A stretch of DNA of 64,000 nucleotides from Lactiplantibacillus pingfangensis (GCF_005404945.1 NZ_BJDG01000011.1:1-64000), one strand, 5' to 3'; positions 8,515-17,344 are shown, counted from the stretch's first letter. Program-made: numbers and translations. Notes: a model not told the origin generated them from the letters alone.

Positions 8515-9858
8515 TTAACGTTTTTTGCGTGCGGACCAGTGCTGACCCAGCCAGCCAAAAATGAAACCAATTAAGGCTGGTAGGGTCCAACCTAACCCGA
8601 GACGAGCTAATGGTAACAGGTTGTTGAGTTGTTGCAACCATTGTCCCCAGGGTTGTTGTAAGACTGATTGTGGCAATGCGACAATCCCAGCTAGGGCGGC
8701 GGGAATCAACGTCCAAACCGTGGTCATGACAAACAACCAGCGTGATTTTCCTAACCATGGCGATAAAACCGCCAGTAGAATCAAAATAATGGCGAGTGGA
8801 TATAAAAACATGAGGACCGGCGTGGAATAGTTAATCAATTGCGTGAGTCCGACATTCGCTAAGATTGCTGGGAGCAGGCAGGCAAAGCTGATTAACGCGA
8901 GATAAGGTAATTTTGGAAACATGCCATGAAGCGTATCGCCAAAGGCAGTTGTCAGTCCGATGGCCGTTTTAAGGCAGGCAATGATGACAATTAGGGCTAA
9001 TAAGGCATTACCAAATGGGCCAAAATAGTAATTTGCCAGTTGTGCCAACGTGATGCCACCATTCGTTGCAGCTTGAAATTTACCGAGACTGAGCGTGCCA
9101 ATAATGGCCAGCAACGTATAAATGACGGCCATCAGTGACATGCTGATCAGGCCCGCCTTAATGGTATCTGTCGCGATTTGGTTTGGATCAGTGACACCGA
9201 GTTCGCGAATGGCGTCAACTACCACGATGCCAAAAGCGAGTGATGCGAGGGCGTCCATGGTGTTATACCCTTCGGTGAAACCGGCCAAGCTTGGATTGAT
9301 GGCGTAGGCGCCTTGAGCCGCAACGTGAAAATTTCCGAGTGGTCGGATGAGGGCCACGAGTATTAAGGCACCCAATAAGATGAGAAAAATAGGCGTTAAC
9401 CACTTGCCAATATACGTCATCAATTTACCGGGATTGCGCGCTAGCAACCAAGTAATCAAAAAGAAGCCAATTGAAAAGGCAAGCAAACTGAATGATTGCT
9501 GCGATTTGGTTAAAAAGGGCACTAAGCCAATTTGAAATGCCGTGGTTGCTAAACGGGGCATGGCAAAGAGCGGCCCTAGCGTCAAATACAAAACGACGGT
9601 AAAAATGGTGGCATAAGGTCGGCTCACATTGGCTGCCAATTCAAACACGCCGGCGCTACGCGTGAGTCCAATCCCAATCACCCCAAGCAGCGGTAAGCCG
9701 ATACCAGTAATCAGCAGACCAAACACGGCTTGCCAAATATTTTGACCAGCCTGTTGACCAAGAAAAACTGGAAAAATTAAATTACCCGCGCCAAAGAAGA
9801 GCCCAAAGAGCATGCTACCAATAAAAAATAAATTACGCCCAGATAAGCGTGTTTTCAT
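8515..9858 (-). CDS. brnQ: Branched-chain amino acid carrier BrnQ (LIVCS family)
   Basis: The 447-residue protein is a twelve-segment membrane symporter for leucine, isoleucine and valine. The N-terminal FFIGSMLFGLFFGAGNLIFP is the hallmark of the family, and EGYNTMDALASLAFG lies mid-protein (about 193-207). It is a single gene read on the minus strand, ending in a short basic tail. Upstream of its ATG lies a 312 bp element with terminal inverted repeats whose left end is about 80 bases from the start codon. The native upstream region may therefore have been altered. No T-box or leucine-responsive site was recognised. Confidence 0.93.
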   Translation of the reverse strand: MKTRLSGRNLFFIGSMLFGLFFGAGNLIFPVFLGQQAGQNIWQAVFGLLITGIGLPLLGVIGIGLTRSAGVFELAANVSRPYATIFTVVLYLTLGPLFAMPRLATTAFQIGLVPFLTKSQQSFSLLAFSIGFFLITWLLARNPGKLMTYIGKWLTPIFLILLGALILVALIRPLGNFHVAAQGAYAINPSLAGFTEGYNTMDALASLAFGIVVVDAIRELGVTDPNQIATDTIKAGLISMSLMAVIYTLLAIIGTLSLGKFQAATNGGITLAQLANYYFGPFGNALLALIVIIACLKTAIGLTTAFGDTLHGMFPKLPYLALISFACLLPAILANVGLTQLINYSTPVLMFLYPLAIILILLAVLSPWLGKSRWLFVMTTVWTLIPAALAGIVALPQSVLQQPWGQWLQQLNNLLPLARLGLGWTLPALIGFIFGWLGQHWSARKKR

Positions 9859-9938
9859 TCGATCACTACTTTCGCAACTAAATTAAGATGTGTCCTAGCT
9901 TATCATGGTTTGGTTAGGGACAGATTAAAAATTGGTGA

Positions 9939-10250
9939 TCTAAAGGTTGAAAGATCAAAATTGCTAGTAACTACTGCCATGTCAATGATTAGGTCATGAA
10001 GATTAGTTGCTATGACCGCTTCCAGTCGCCACTGATAACATGCGGCCGTGGGACCGGATCAAGCCTGAGAAACGTCTTGGCCCTCGCCTGGAACCCTTGC
10101 ACAAATCGCAAATGTCCCAGACCGTCCGTGGCGTAACGCCGGCAAGAAGCATGCCGACCCAACGCCACCTTTGCGACCGATGGGATCAGCGTCGACGGCC
10201 AGCTAATTTGGAGGTGCCTATATGATCCTTTTGATCTTTCAACCTTCAGA
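9939..10250. mobile_element. 312 bp MITE-like unit with 22 bp terminal inverted repeats
   Basis: The ends 9939-9960 and 10229-10250 are inverted repeats matching at 21 of 22 positions (left end starts TCTAAAGGTTGAAAGATC). Immediately outside, TGGTGA occurs on both sides (9933-9938 and 10251-10256), a likely target duplication. Inside lies repeat copy A of the structured family and no credible transposase gene, so it would be non-autonomous. A 12-base piece of the same terminal sequence, GAAGGTTGAAAG, recurs at about 14591-14602. Confidence 0.7.
10015..10208 (+). repeat. Structured intergenic repeat, copy A
   Basis: GC-rich element beginning GCTTCC and ending CCAGCTA. It has an outer stem pairing about 10030-10050 with about 10173-10195. 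Hairpin P2 pairs around CAAG (10060-10063) and CTTG (10076-10079) with a CCTGAGAAACGT loop. Hairpin P4 is GTGGCGT (10128-10134) with ACGCCAC (10162-10168). It is clearly homologous to copies at 14278 and 14735 (reverse) and more distantly to 63011 and 41741. The ORFs that cross it in both directions are by-products of GC content and are not annotated. Confidence 0.85.
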
Positions 10251-10281
10251 TGGTGATTCATGAAAATGGGCTGAAGCGACG

Positions 10282-10317
10282 AAAAAAAACACCAGCACAA
10301 TTGTCTGTGCCAGTGTC
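10282..10317 (-). terminator. Terminator of the NAD(P)-binding protein gene
   Basis: The hairpin (arms about 10290-10300 and 10305-10315, two internal mismatches) is followed on the minus strand by eight T's. It lies about 50 bases after the stop at 10367. Confidence 0.75.
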
Positions 10318-10366
10318 CGATTTAAAATGATGAGTGTTGCCAGTCAGCCAAACCCAATTAACTTAA

Positions 10367-11014
10367 TTATTGATTGGCAACCGTAAAACGTTCGTTGTGA
10401 TGCTTGGGTTGTTCAATTTCGTCCAAGACGGCTGCGGCCATGGTTCCGGAGTTGGTGACCGATGAGCCTTCAGCAGTTGCTAATAACTTGTCGGTCCCTA
10501 GCATGGCAGGAACTGCCGGGCCAGCATGAAAGTCAGCGGCAGGTGAAATCCCAACCCAGTTGACATTCGTCACAGTTTGCAAAAACTGTAATTCACTCAG
10601 TTGATTTTGGGGAATCGCCACAAAAGCGGCTGCTTCAGGCGATTTTTCAATGTCGTGGACAAATAAGTGGTTGTCATCACCAGTTTTGAGACTGCCAGCG
10701 CCTAAAATAAAGACGAGGCGTGGTTGCGTGCTGTCACGCAGTTCAGCGACTAGCTTAGTAGCCAAATCGACATGCAAGTAGGCCTTTGTGGGTGGTGTCG
10801 CCATCGCGTCAATCACGATGTCAAAGTGAGCTAACTCTGATTGGGTTAAGCTAAAAGCATCTTTGGCCAAGGTTTTTAAATGGGCATTTGGGGTTAGTTG
10901 CGCCAATTTTTCTGCGGAACGTCCCAAGGCAGTGACTTCGTGCCCGCGTGACAATGCGGTGGTCGTGAGTGCTGAGCCGGCCATGCCGGTGGCACCAATA
11001 ATCAATAATTTCAT
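10367..11014 (-). CDS. NAD(P)-binding Rossmann-fold protein (NmrA/atypical SDR type)
   Basis: The 215-residue protein starts with the dinucleotide-binding motif IIGATGMAGSALTTTAL (about 4-20). It continues as a single Rossmann domain of the atypical short-chain dehydrogenase kind, with FILGAGSLKTGDD near 105 and the end segment TNSGTMAAAVLDE near 190. Such proteins are NAD(P)H-binding sensors or reductases; no classical YxxxK active site is obvious. It stands alone on the minus strand with a GGGAG ribosome site, and its terminator separates it from the MITE-like unit. The substrate is unknown. Confidence 0.8.
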   Translation of the reverse strand: MKLLIIGATGMAGSALTTTALSRGHEVTALGRSAEKLAQLTPNAHLKTLAKDAFSLTQSELAHFDIVIDAMATPPTKAYLHVDLATKLVAELRDSTQPRLVFILGAGSLKTGDDNHLFVHDIEKSPEAAAFVAIPQNQLSELQFLQTVTNVNWVGISPAADFHAGPAVPAMLGTDKLLATAEGSSVTNSGTMAAAVLDEIEQPKHHNERFTVANQ

Positions 11015-11140
11015 TTATTCCAACTCCCTATCTAATTTAACTTATTAATTGTAAGCCGTTGATCAGTATAAATGACCTAGTTTAATTTGGCTAATAATTC
11101 GCTTTCCATATAGAATTGTTAGGCTTTCACCGCACAATCA

Positions 11141-11149
11141 TGGTATGAT
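11141..11149 (+). promoter_or_regulatory. Extended -10 promoter of trmL
   Basis: TGGTATGAT, identical to the element before rlmA, lies about 93 bases before the TTG start of trmL. This leaves a moderately long leader. Confidence 0.45.
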
Positions 11150-11241
11150 AACTAGGATAATTTGCGCGACTAGACCGCGATTAATTGGACAGCATTATCC
11201 AGCTTAAACTGCTAAAAACTTAAACAAAAAGGAAGATTATT

Positions 11242-11754
11242 TTGACGAATCATATTGCCTTATTTGAACCATTAATGCCCGCAAACACCGGGAATATTGC
11301 CCGGACTTGTGCTGGGACTGATACTGCACTTCATCTCATTGAACCGTTGGGCTTTAAAATTGATGATAAACATTTAAAGCGGGCCGGACTAGACTATTGG
11401 GATAGTGTGGACATCACGACTCATGCTGATTTACAAGACTTTTTGGCTAGTATTCCAGATTTAGCTAATCTTTACTTGGTCTCAAAGTTCGCCGATCACG
11501 ATTATTCGGATGTTGATTACAGTGACACGACTAAAGATCATTACTTCTTGTTCGGAAAAGAGACCACCGGATTGCCTGAGCCGTTTATGCGGCAATATCC
11601 TGAAAAAGCGATTCGAATTCCACAAGATGATTCCCATATTCGGGCGTTGAATTTGTCGAATTCGGCCGCAATTGTGATTTATGAAGCCTTACGCCAACAA
11701 AACTTTTTAAGTTTGGAACGCTCACATCATTATGAAAATGATAAATTAAAATAA
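11242..11754 (+). CDS. trmL: tRNA (cytidine(34)-2'-O)-methyltransferase
   Basis: The 170-residue SPOUT-class enzyme methylates the 2'-OH of the wobble base of leucine tRNAs, using SAM bound in a trefoil knot. All three family motifs are present: the N-terminal PANTGNIARTC, the central FGKETTGLPE (around 110) and the C-terminal IRALNLSNSAAIVIYEAL. Length is typical of TrmL (about 155-170). The start is TTG at 11242, supported by AAAAGGAAG 8 bases upstream. It is a single gene with its own promoter and terminator. Confidence 0.93.
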   Translation: MTNHIALFEPLMPANTGNIARTCAGTDTALHLIEPLGFKIDDKHLKRAGLDYWDSVDITTHADLQDFLASIPDLANLYLVSKFADHDYSDVDYSDTTKDHYFLFGKETTGLPEPFMRQYPEKAIRIPQDDSHIRALNLSNSAAIVIYEALRQQNFLSLERSHHYENDKLK

Positions 11755-11768
11755 CCTGGTGCCAGCCA

Positions 11769-11814
11769 GACGTACGTTAACGGCTCAGCGAGCTTTGGTT
11801 AGCGTGCGTTTTTA
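11769..11814 (+). terminator. Terminator of trmL
   Basis: A 12 bp stem with several G-T pairs (about 11770-11781 and 11798-11809) is followed by T's, directly after the trmL stop. Confidence 0.7.
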
Positions 11815-11852
11815 GTTTGATTTGGGAAAATATTCATTAACGAACATCGGTT

Positions 11853-11861
11853 TGGTACAAT
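11853..11861 (+). promoter_or_regulatory. Extended -10 promoter of ftsK
   Basis: TGG directly precedes TACAAT (11856-11861), with TTCATT 17 bp upstream as a weak -35. The GTG start is at 11898. Confidence 0.5.
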
Positions 11862-11897
11862 AGAACTAAGTTAAAAAATGGGAAGGACGATAGCAGC

Positions 11898-14243
11898 GTG
11901 GCGCGAAAGCAACGAACAACTAAAAAGCGACGCACGACGGGGACAAAGCGGCCGACCAAAGCCGCAACGCAACGTCAAATGACCGGGAATATTATTGGCT
12001 TGGTTGGGGTGCTGATTACTGGTTTTGCACTTTTTAAATTAGGATTAGTGGGGATCTTCTTTGCTGAATGCTTCCGCTTGGTTGCGGGGGATGCCTACGA
12101 GATTTTAGCGGTACTGACCTTAGTTTTGATGGGCTATGTGATGATTTTTGGCAAATTGCCTAAGATTGGTTGGCGCTGGTGGACTGGCGGCAATCTAGTC
12201 CTTTATAGTTACTTGTTATTATTAGAAATTCCAATGTTTAATCGTCTAAATCGACATACCGATTTTTGGTCGATTACTTGGCATTTGATTAAAAATGATT
12301 TTGCGACGGGTGGGGTTTCAGTTAATCTTGGTGGTGGCTTAGCCGGTGCGGCTGGTTACAGCTTGACTTACCCCTTGATCGCTAATCTGGGTACCGTGTT
12401 AGTGGCGGTGGTTTTAATTATCGCCGGAATTTTTATTGCCTTTAAGTTACCTTTTCGCCAGACGATGCTCGTGATTCGTCACGGGTTAGTGGTTGCCGGT
12501 GAACAAGTTAAATCAGCTTATGACGAAGTTGCCCATTATGTTCGTGTTCAGGTGGCGCGACGACGTGCTCAGCGTCAAGTTCGGGCGAATCAGCAAAAAT
12601 CAGCGGCTTCTGAAGCACCAGTACCGGAATCGGCAGCGGCAACGACTGCGCCAACCAGCGCGGCGGCACCAAGCCGGCCGACTAGTTCTACATCGCCAGT
12701 AAAAATTGTCGTGGCAAGTGACCAAGACACGCAGGCCCCAGTACCGACAAAACCTGCTGAAACCGAGCCGTTGCAAGGGACAGAGACGGTTGATGATTCC
12801 GATTATCAGCTGCCAACCTCTGAGTTGCTAACGAAGATACCGAAGACTGATCAGAGTGCTGAGTATGCCACCATTGAAAGCAACTCGAAAAAGTTGAAGA
12901 CAACGCTGGACAGTTTCGGAGTCAAGGTGGAAGTGAAAAATGTCAGTCTTGGCCCGTCGGTGACAAAATATGAACTGCATCCGGCCGTGGGGGTAAAAGT
13001 TAGCAAGGTGGTTAATCTTGCGGATGATCTGGCCCTCGCATTGGCGGCAAAGGATTTACGAATTGAGGCGCCAATTCCTGGAAAGTCCTTAATTGGGATT
13101 GAAGTGCCGAACAAGCAAATTTCAACGGTTTCGTTCCGAGATATTGTCGAAGCACAACCTGCTCATCCGACTAAGCCGTTACAAGTGCCGTTAGGGCGAG
13201 ACGTTTCAGGTAACTTGGTGACTGCTGATCTCTCAAAAATGCCGCATTTATTAATTGCCGGTTCAACTGGGAGTGGGAAGTCGGTGGCCATTAATGTGAT
13301 GATCACGGGCTTGTTGATGAATACGAAACCAAATCAAGTCAAATTTATGTTGATTGATCCGAAAAAAGTCGAATTAGGTGTTTATAATGGTATTCCGCAT
13401 CTATTAACGCCGGTCGTGACAGAACCGAAAAAGGCTGCTCGGGCCTTGCACAAGGTTGTGGCTGAGATGGAGCGACGTTACGAACTATTTGCCGATTCTA
13501 AACAACGTAATATGCAAGGATACAATCAATTTATTCGCCAACAAAACGTGGCGGATGGACAAAATCGGCCGGTATTACCATACATTGTCGTGATTGTGGA
13601 TGAATTAGCAGATTTGATGATGGTGACCTCAAGTGAGGTTGAAGATGCCATTATTCGCTTGGGACAAATGGCCCGTGCGGCTGGGATTCATATGATTTTG
13701 GCCACGCAACGACCTTCCGTTGATGTCATCACCGGATTGATTAAAGCGAACGTGCCGTCACGAATGGCTTTCGCGGTGTCAAGTGGGACCGATTCACGAA
13801 CAATCATTGACAGCAATGGGGCCGAAAAGTTGCTTGGACGCGGGGACATGCTCTATCAACCGATGGGGATGAATAAGCCGTTACGTGTTCAAGGCGCCTA
13901 CATTTCTGACCATGATGTTGAAGAAGTGGTGAACTTTATCAAGCAACAGCAAACGGCGGACTACGACGAAAGCATGCTCGTTAAAGATGATGAGTCGACG
14001 GACGGCGAAGATCCGCGTGATGGTGAAGATGAGTACTATGCGGATGCGGTTGAATTTGTGACGGAACAGCAATCAGCGAGTGTGTCAATGTTGCAACGCC
14101 GTTTCCGGATTGGTTATAATCGCGCTGCACGAATTGTGGATGAGATGGAAGAACGCGGCGTGGTTGGACCATCTGAGGGGAGCAAGGCCCGTAAGGTTTA
14201 TCGGCAACCAAAACCAGATGAGACGCCAACTTCGGATGCCTAA
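11898..14243 (+). CDS. ftsK: DNA translocase FtsK/SpoIIIE
   Basis: The 781-residue septal DNA pump moves chromosome ends out of the closing septum. It has a basic N-terminus, four membrane segments (about 25-190), and a low-complexity Ala/Pro/Ser/Thr linker (about 230-295). The RecA-like motor follows, with Walker A GSTGSGKS near residue 456 and Walker [14 protein letters not shown] near 565. A winged-helix gamma domain lies at the C-terminus (about 710-770) and reads polar DNA motifs. Size matches SpoIIIE/SftA-type proteins with membrane segments. The GTG start has GGAAGGA 10 bases upstream. No plausible terminator follows directly; repeat copy B begins 35 bases after the stop. Confidence 0.96.
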   Translation: MARKQRTTKKRRTTGTKRPTKAATQRQMTGNIIGLVGVLITGFALFKLGLVGIFFAECFRLVAGDAYEILAVLTLVLMGYVMIFGKLPKIGWRWWTGGNLVLYSYLLLLEIPMFNRLNRHTDFWSITWHLIKNDFATGGVSVNLGGGLAGAAGYSLTYPLIANLGTVLVAVVLIIAGIFIAFKLPFRQTMLVIRHGLVVAGEQVKSAYDEVAHYVRVQVARRRAQRQVRANQQKSAASEAPVPESAAATTAPTSAAAPSRPTSSTSPVKIVVASDQDTQAPVPTKPAETEPLQGTETVDDSDYQLPTSELLTKIPKTDQSAEYATIESNSKKLKTTLDSFGVKVEVKNVSLGPSVTKYELHPAVGVKVSKVVNLADDLALALAAKDLRIEAPIPGKSLIGIEVPNKQISTVSFRDIVEAQPAHPTKPLQVPLGRDVSGNLVTADLSKMPHLLIAGSTGSGKSVAINVMITGLLMNTKPNQVKFMLIDPKKVELGVYNGIPHLLTPVVTEPKKAARALHKVVAEMERRYELFADSKQRNMQGYNQFIRQQNVADGQNRPVLPYIVVIVDELADLMMVTSSEVEDAIIRLGQMARAAGIHMILATQRPSVDVITGLIKANVPSRMAFAVSSGTDSRTIIDSNGAEKLLGRGDMLYQPMGMNKPLRVQGAYISDHDVEEVVNFIKQQQTADYDESMLVKDDESTDGEDPRDGEDEYYADAVEFVTEQQSASVSMLQRRFRIGYNRAARIVDEMEERGVVGPSEGSKARKVYRQPKPDETPTSDA

Positions 14244-14277
14244 GCGAACAATAGATAAAAGACAGTCGCATCGTTAT

Positions 14278-14468
14278 GCCTGCTTCCGGTTGGGACTGAT
14301 AACATGCGGTCGTGGGACCGGTCCAAGCCAAAGAACGTCTTGGACCTCGCCCGGAACCCTTGCAAAAAATCGCAAGTGTCCCGGACCGTCCGTGGGGTAA
14401 CGTCGGCAAAAACCAGCCGATGTAACGCCACCATCACGACCGATGTTATCAGTCCCAACCTGCAGCTA
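14278..14468 (+). repeat. Structured intergenic repeat, copy B
   Basis: The outer stem has 18 perfect base pairs (14288-14305 with 14443-14460) and continues to 14314/14435 with one bulge. P2 is GGTCCAAG (14320-14327) with CTTGGACC (14339-14346) around a CCAAAGAACGT loop. P3 is CTTGC with GCAAG (about 14359-14375). P4 is GTGGGGT (14392-14398) with ACGCCAC (14425-14431). It starts GCTTCCGG and ends CCTGCAGCTA. It lies just downstream of ftsK and may replace or act as its transcript end. Confidence 0.88.
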
Positions 14469-14734
14469 TTAAGCTTAGTCAAGCCAGTCAGAAACGGTGT
14501 GCCGTGTCGAAGCTTCAGATCGCAGTTTGACTGGGAATAGCACAACGATTCTGCCTGATGGCTTGCTCACCTCGAATCTAGTTTAAAATTGAAGGTTGAA
14601 AGGTGAATAGTGGCTATTATTCACAGACAGTCGATGAAAATAGCAAGAAAGTTCAAAACATTGTCAACTGGCACCATCTATTTAAGACTCAAATCAACTG
14701 TTTTTAAGTCTTTTATCTTGATAACCGCTAACTT
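14469..14734. other. Spacer between two opposed repeat copies
   Basis: No gene is supported here. It holds a 12-base match to the terminal repeat of the 9939-10250 unit (14591-14602) directly followed by a small hairpin, GTGAATA (14603-14609) with TATTCAC (14618-14624). It may be a relic of an inserted unit. Confidence 0.4.
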
Positions 14735-14920
14735 AGCTGGAGGGCGGCACTGATTGCATCGGGCGTGAATGTCCCGTTTGAGCGGCGTTTCTTGCCGGTC
14801 TTACGGGACGGACGGCCCGGGATAGTTGCGGTTTTTGCAACCATTCCGGGCGAAGGCCAAGACCGTTCCTCAGGCTTGGCCTGGTCCCTCGCCCGCATGT
14901 AATCAGCGACGCCCGGAAGC
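14735..14920 (-). repeat. Structured intergenic repeat, copy C (reverse orientation)
   Basis: Read on the minus strand it starts GCTTCCGG at 14920 and ends CCAGCTAA near 14735. P2 is GGCCAAG with CTTGGCC (14855-14861 and 14875-14881) around a CCTGAGGAACGGT loop. P4 is GTCCCGT with ACGGGAC (14771-14777 and 14803-14809), against GTGGCGT/ACGCCAC in copy A, so pairing is kept while bases change. It points toward copy B from the other side of the convergent gap. Confidence 0.86.
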
Positions 14921-15000
14921 GACAACATTGACCTCTTTTGTCACTAATGTACTGGTATAACTGCATTTATCAATGGTTTTCGTCTTTAAACTGCTGCTTC

Positions 15001-15049
15001 AAAACAAAAAAACTCCGGAGATTAATTTCTCCGAAGTTTTTTTGTTTTG
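15001..15049 (-). terminator. Terminator after the DUF4044 gene
   Basis: A long stem with long A and T runs (arms about 15001-15020 and 15027-15047, one mismatch in the GC core) lies 7 bases after the minus-strand stop at 15056. It could work in both directions. Confidence 0.85.
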
Positions 15050-15055
15050 AGTTGA

Positions 15056-15217
15056 TTAGCCAAAACTGAGCAACCCTAAACCAGATAACGCGGTTAAGAC
15101 TAGTGAGCCGACCATGGAAATGATCATGACCCACACAATGACCATGGTAATTTTTTGAAACGTCGATTTCTTTTTCATTAGGTTAATTTGCACCACACTT
15201 TTCAGTAATTCTTTCAT
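15056..15217 (-). CDS. DUF4044-like small membrane protein
   Basis: A 53-codon reading frame encodes a short protein with a basic, polar start and one hydrophobic helix (about residues 23-50, rich in Val, Ile, Met and Leu). The segment KKKSTFQKITMVIVW and the Gly-rich end LSGLGLLSFG resemble the DUF4044 family of tiny single-pass proteins in lactic acid bacteria. The true start may be the inner ATG at 15178, giving 40 residues, which is closer to the family length. Neither ATG has a strong ribosome site. It begins 37 bases after corA and ends at a good terminator, so it is probably the second gene of the corA transcript. Function unknown. Confidence 0.65.
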   Translation of the reverse strand: MKELLKSVVQINLMKKKSTFQKITMVIVWVMIISMVGSLVLTALSGLGLLSFG

Positions 15218-15253
15218 AGTTTAACGTGGATTCATAGTTTTTTCAATTGCCAA

Positions 15254-16210
15254 TTAGAAATAGTCGTGATTTCGTAAGTATTCCATACTAATGACACACA
15301 AAATAATGGTCCCAAGCATGATCCAACTAAAGGCATGAACAACGCTTGCACCAGGTAATCGGACGTTCATCCCGTAGATTCCACCGATAATCGTTGGAAT
15401 GGTTAAGATGATGGTCAGTGAAGTGAGCACTTTCATCACATCATTTAAATTATTCGAAATTACGGCACTCACGAGTTGGCTATACTGTTGCAAAATCTGA
15501 TTGGTCGTATTAGTCATGTCGGCGGCCTGTTGGGTTTCAATCATAATATCTGCCGTCAGTGCTTGATGGTGACTGCCGTTGAAGTGGGTCGCAGAATTTT
15601 CAACAGCGGTGAGAATCGGCGCGTTTTGGGTTAGTGCGGCCTTGAAGCGAATCAATGATTTTTGATAAGCCATGATCCGAAAGATTTCTTCATTGCGCGT
15701 TGCGCGGGTGAGGTGACGTTCCAACACGGTTGTTTTATGATTGATGGCTTTTAGTGCCGTCACGTAAGCGTGCGAAATATACCACATGATTGCGAGTACA
15801 AAATTTTCATGATTATCTAGGCTGAGTCGCGATGACGCCGGGTCCATGATAAAATCTTGAATGAAACTAGCGGGGTAATTGCTAACAGTCAACACGGCGT
15901 TAGGCGTCAAAATCAACGCAAATGGATAAACTTGATACTCCAAGTAGCCGAGATCACTCGTCGTTAACTTTGGAAATTGCATAATGATCAATGCGGCGTG
16001 ATCGGTGGTCTGTTGATCCAATTGTTCAGTCCGTGAAATTTCTGCATCGTCAAGGACTGCTGTGAGATAATCCTTAGGAAAGTTAAATTCACGAACTAAT
16101 TGATTGATTTCATCGATGGTTGGCCGTTCAATATTGATCCAGTATGGTTGGTCGTGGGGCTGACCAATGGCAAGCTGGCCCTCAGAATTGGTCGTGAAAT
16201 ATTGCAACAT
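15254..16210 (-). CDS. corA: CorA family divalent cation (Mg2+) transporter
   Basis: The 318-residue protein has a large cytoplasmic N-terminal domain and two C-terminal membrane helices. The signature GMN motif (YGMNVRLPG) sits in the loop after the first helix. CorA proteins form pentameric channels, mainly for magnesium. The ATG at 16210 is chosen because GGAGG lies 8 bases upstream; the alternative TTG at 16225 falls within that ribosome site. It is transcribed with the small DUF4044-like gene downstream and away from the DUF3397 gene. The 162-base divergent gap has no riboswitch-like fold that I could recognise. Confidence 0.92.
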   Translation of the reverse strand: MLQYFTTNSEGQLAIGQPHDQPYWINIERPTIDEINQLVREFNFPKDYLTAVLDDAEISRTEQLDQQTTDHAALIIMQFPKLTTSDLGYLEYQVYPFALILTPNAVLTVSNYPASFIQDFIMDPASSRLSLDNHENFVLAIMWYISHAYVTALKAINHKTTVLERHLTRATRNEEIFRIMAYQKSLIRFKAALTQNAPILTAVENSATHFNGSHHQALTADIMIETQQAADMTNTTNQILQQYSQLVSAVISNNLNDVMKVLTSLTIILTIPTIIGGIYGMNVRLPGASVVHAFSWIMLGTIILCVISMEYLRNHDYF

Positions 16211-16372
16211 ATCAGGCGCCTCCAAGTGTGACTTGGGTTCTATTATAGGACTGGCGGTGATGATTGAAAAGTCTTCAGAGAATCCTTATAATAAAAACGA
16301 CCCGTATCCGGTTTTTGCCGGCAATGTGGGTGGCTCAAGTGAGTCGTAAAAAAAGACTGAGAGGAAAGCGTC

Positions 16373-16738
16373 ATGAACGACCTGTTCACTAATTGGCTGG
16401 GACAAATCAGTTTAATCGCGGCGGTTTCCGTCGTCGTTTTAGGCCTAAAACGTGTGTTGCGGCGCTTTTGGCCGACACATTTATTGCTGATTGATTTTTG
16501 GCCACCATTTTTGATTGTTTTTACCCATTTCTTAACCTTACAGACAACTGATAGTTCAATCGTGCCCTATGAAGTCATCTCACTGATGATCTTAGGCATT
16601 GGATTGACAATTTTGTCGGTGATTCAGCAAGGTGAAATCCTATACGGTCGCTTTTTTAAGCTGTTTTGGAGAGTAACTGACCTGCTAACTATTGTGGTGT
16701 ATTTGTTGGCACTGGTTATTTATTTGATCACAGCCTAG
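16373..16738 (+). CDS. DUF3397 family membrane protein
   Basis: The 121-residue protein has four predicted membrane helices (about 10-25, 38-55, 65-85 and 100-119) and few charged residues, matching the DUF3397 family. In lactobacilli this family commonly sits directly before mraZ, as here, but no function is known. The ATG at 16373 has an AGAGGAAAG site. A strong terminator after it separates it from the mraZ promoter. Confidence 0.85.
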   Translation: MNDLFTNWLGQISLIAAVSVVVLGLKRVLRRFWPTHLLLIDFWPPFLIVFTHFLTLQTTDSSIVPYEVISLMILGIGLTILSVIQQGEILYGRFFKLFWRVTDLLTIVVYLLALVIYLITA

Positions 16739-16766
16739 CGTTACTAAAGGAAAACAAGCCCCACTA

Positions 16767-16806
16767 GTCCCCACCTAACGAATTAGCGTTAGGTGGGGAC
16801 TTTTTT
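16767..16806 (+). terminator. Terminator before mraZ
   Basis: A perfect 14 bp GC-rich stem (16767-16780 with 16787-16800) is followed by six T's. Confidence 0.92.
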
Positions 16807-16844
16807 GACATTTTGTTAACATTTTCGAAAAGTCACAAATCATT

Positions 16845-16874
16845 GTGGTAGGAAGTGGGGGGGTGTGGTAGACT
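16845..16874 (+). promoter_or_regulatory. MraZ operator: three GTGG direct repeats 10 bp apart
   Basis: GTGG occurs at 16845, 16855 and 16865, exactly one helical turn apart, within 60 bases of the mraZ start. MraZ is known to bind such TGGG/GTGG direct repeats with 10 bp periodicity upstream of its own operon. A possible extended -10, TGG followed by TAGACT (16869-16874), overlaps the third repeat, which would suit autorepression. Confidence 0.72.
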
Positions 16875-16906
16875 TAGAATTGTTTAATGAAAGGGGTTGA
16901 TTGACT

Positions 16907-17344
16907 GTGGCATCCAAGATGTTTTTTGGTGAGTTTGAACACGCGCTGGATGCTAAAGGTCGATTAATCATCCCCGCAAAATTTCGAGAATTACTTGGGA
17001 CGACGTTTATGATTACCCGCGGGATGGATGGCTGTATTTTTGGTTATCCGGCTGAACGTTGGGCGACCTTGCAAGATCAGCTGGATCATTTGTCGATTAC
17101 AAAAAAAGATGCGCGTAACTTTACGCGGTTCTTCTATGGCGCAGCGGCTGAATGTGAGTTAGACAAGCAAGGCCGAATCATGATCCCCGCAAAGTTACGG
17201 CAATTTGCTGATTTAGAAAAACAATGTGTGATTGTTGGCGTTTCTGATCGTTTTGAAATTTGGAGTGCCAGCAAGTGGGACACATTGGAAGCAAGTACTG
17301 CCGAAGACTTTGATGATTTAGCAGAGAATTTAATTGATTTTTAA
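16907..17344 (+). CDS. mraZ: Transcriptional regulator MraZ
   Basis: First gene of the division and cell wall cluster. The protein has two AbrB-like swapped-hairpin repeats, each with a DxKGR-type motif: [15 protein letters not shown] near the N-terminus and [15 protein letters not shown] about 70 residues later. It forms a ring and binds direct repeats upstream of its own gene. The start is uncertain: GTG at 16907 suits the AAAGGGG site (10 bases), but the family usually begins at the MFFGEFEH segment (ATG 16919). A TTG at 16901 is too close to the site. It is transcribed with rsmH. Confidence 0.95.
   Translation: MASKMFFGEFEHALDAKGRLIIPAKFRELLGTTFMITRGMDGCIFGYPAERWATLQDQLDHLSITKKDARNFTRFFYGAAAECELDKQGRIMIPAKLRQFADLEKQCVIVGVSDRFEIWSASKWDTLEASTAEDFDDLAENLIDF

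Noticed and set aside
10010-10300. Reading frames over repeat copy A
   Set aside because: Same reason: they lie in the inverted-repeat unit and show no domain, start signal or neighbour logic.
14080-14545. Overlapping reading frames on both strands at repeat copy B
   Set aside because: They cross a GC-rich stem-loop element, have no ribosome sites and no protein-like pattern; the hairpin structure explains the openness.
14258-14640. Direct repeat AGACAGTCG around copy B as a target duplication
   Set aside because: The short match is not next to inverted ends, so it may be chance.
14728-14966. Minus-strand frames over repeat copy C
   Set aside because: Arg/Pro-rich translations of a structured repeat, without ribosome sites.
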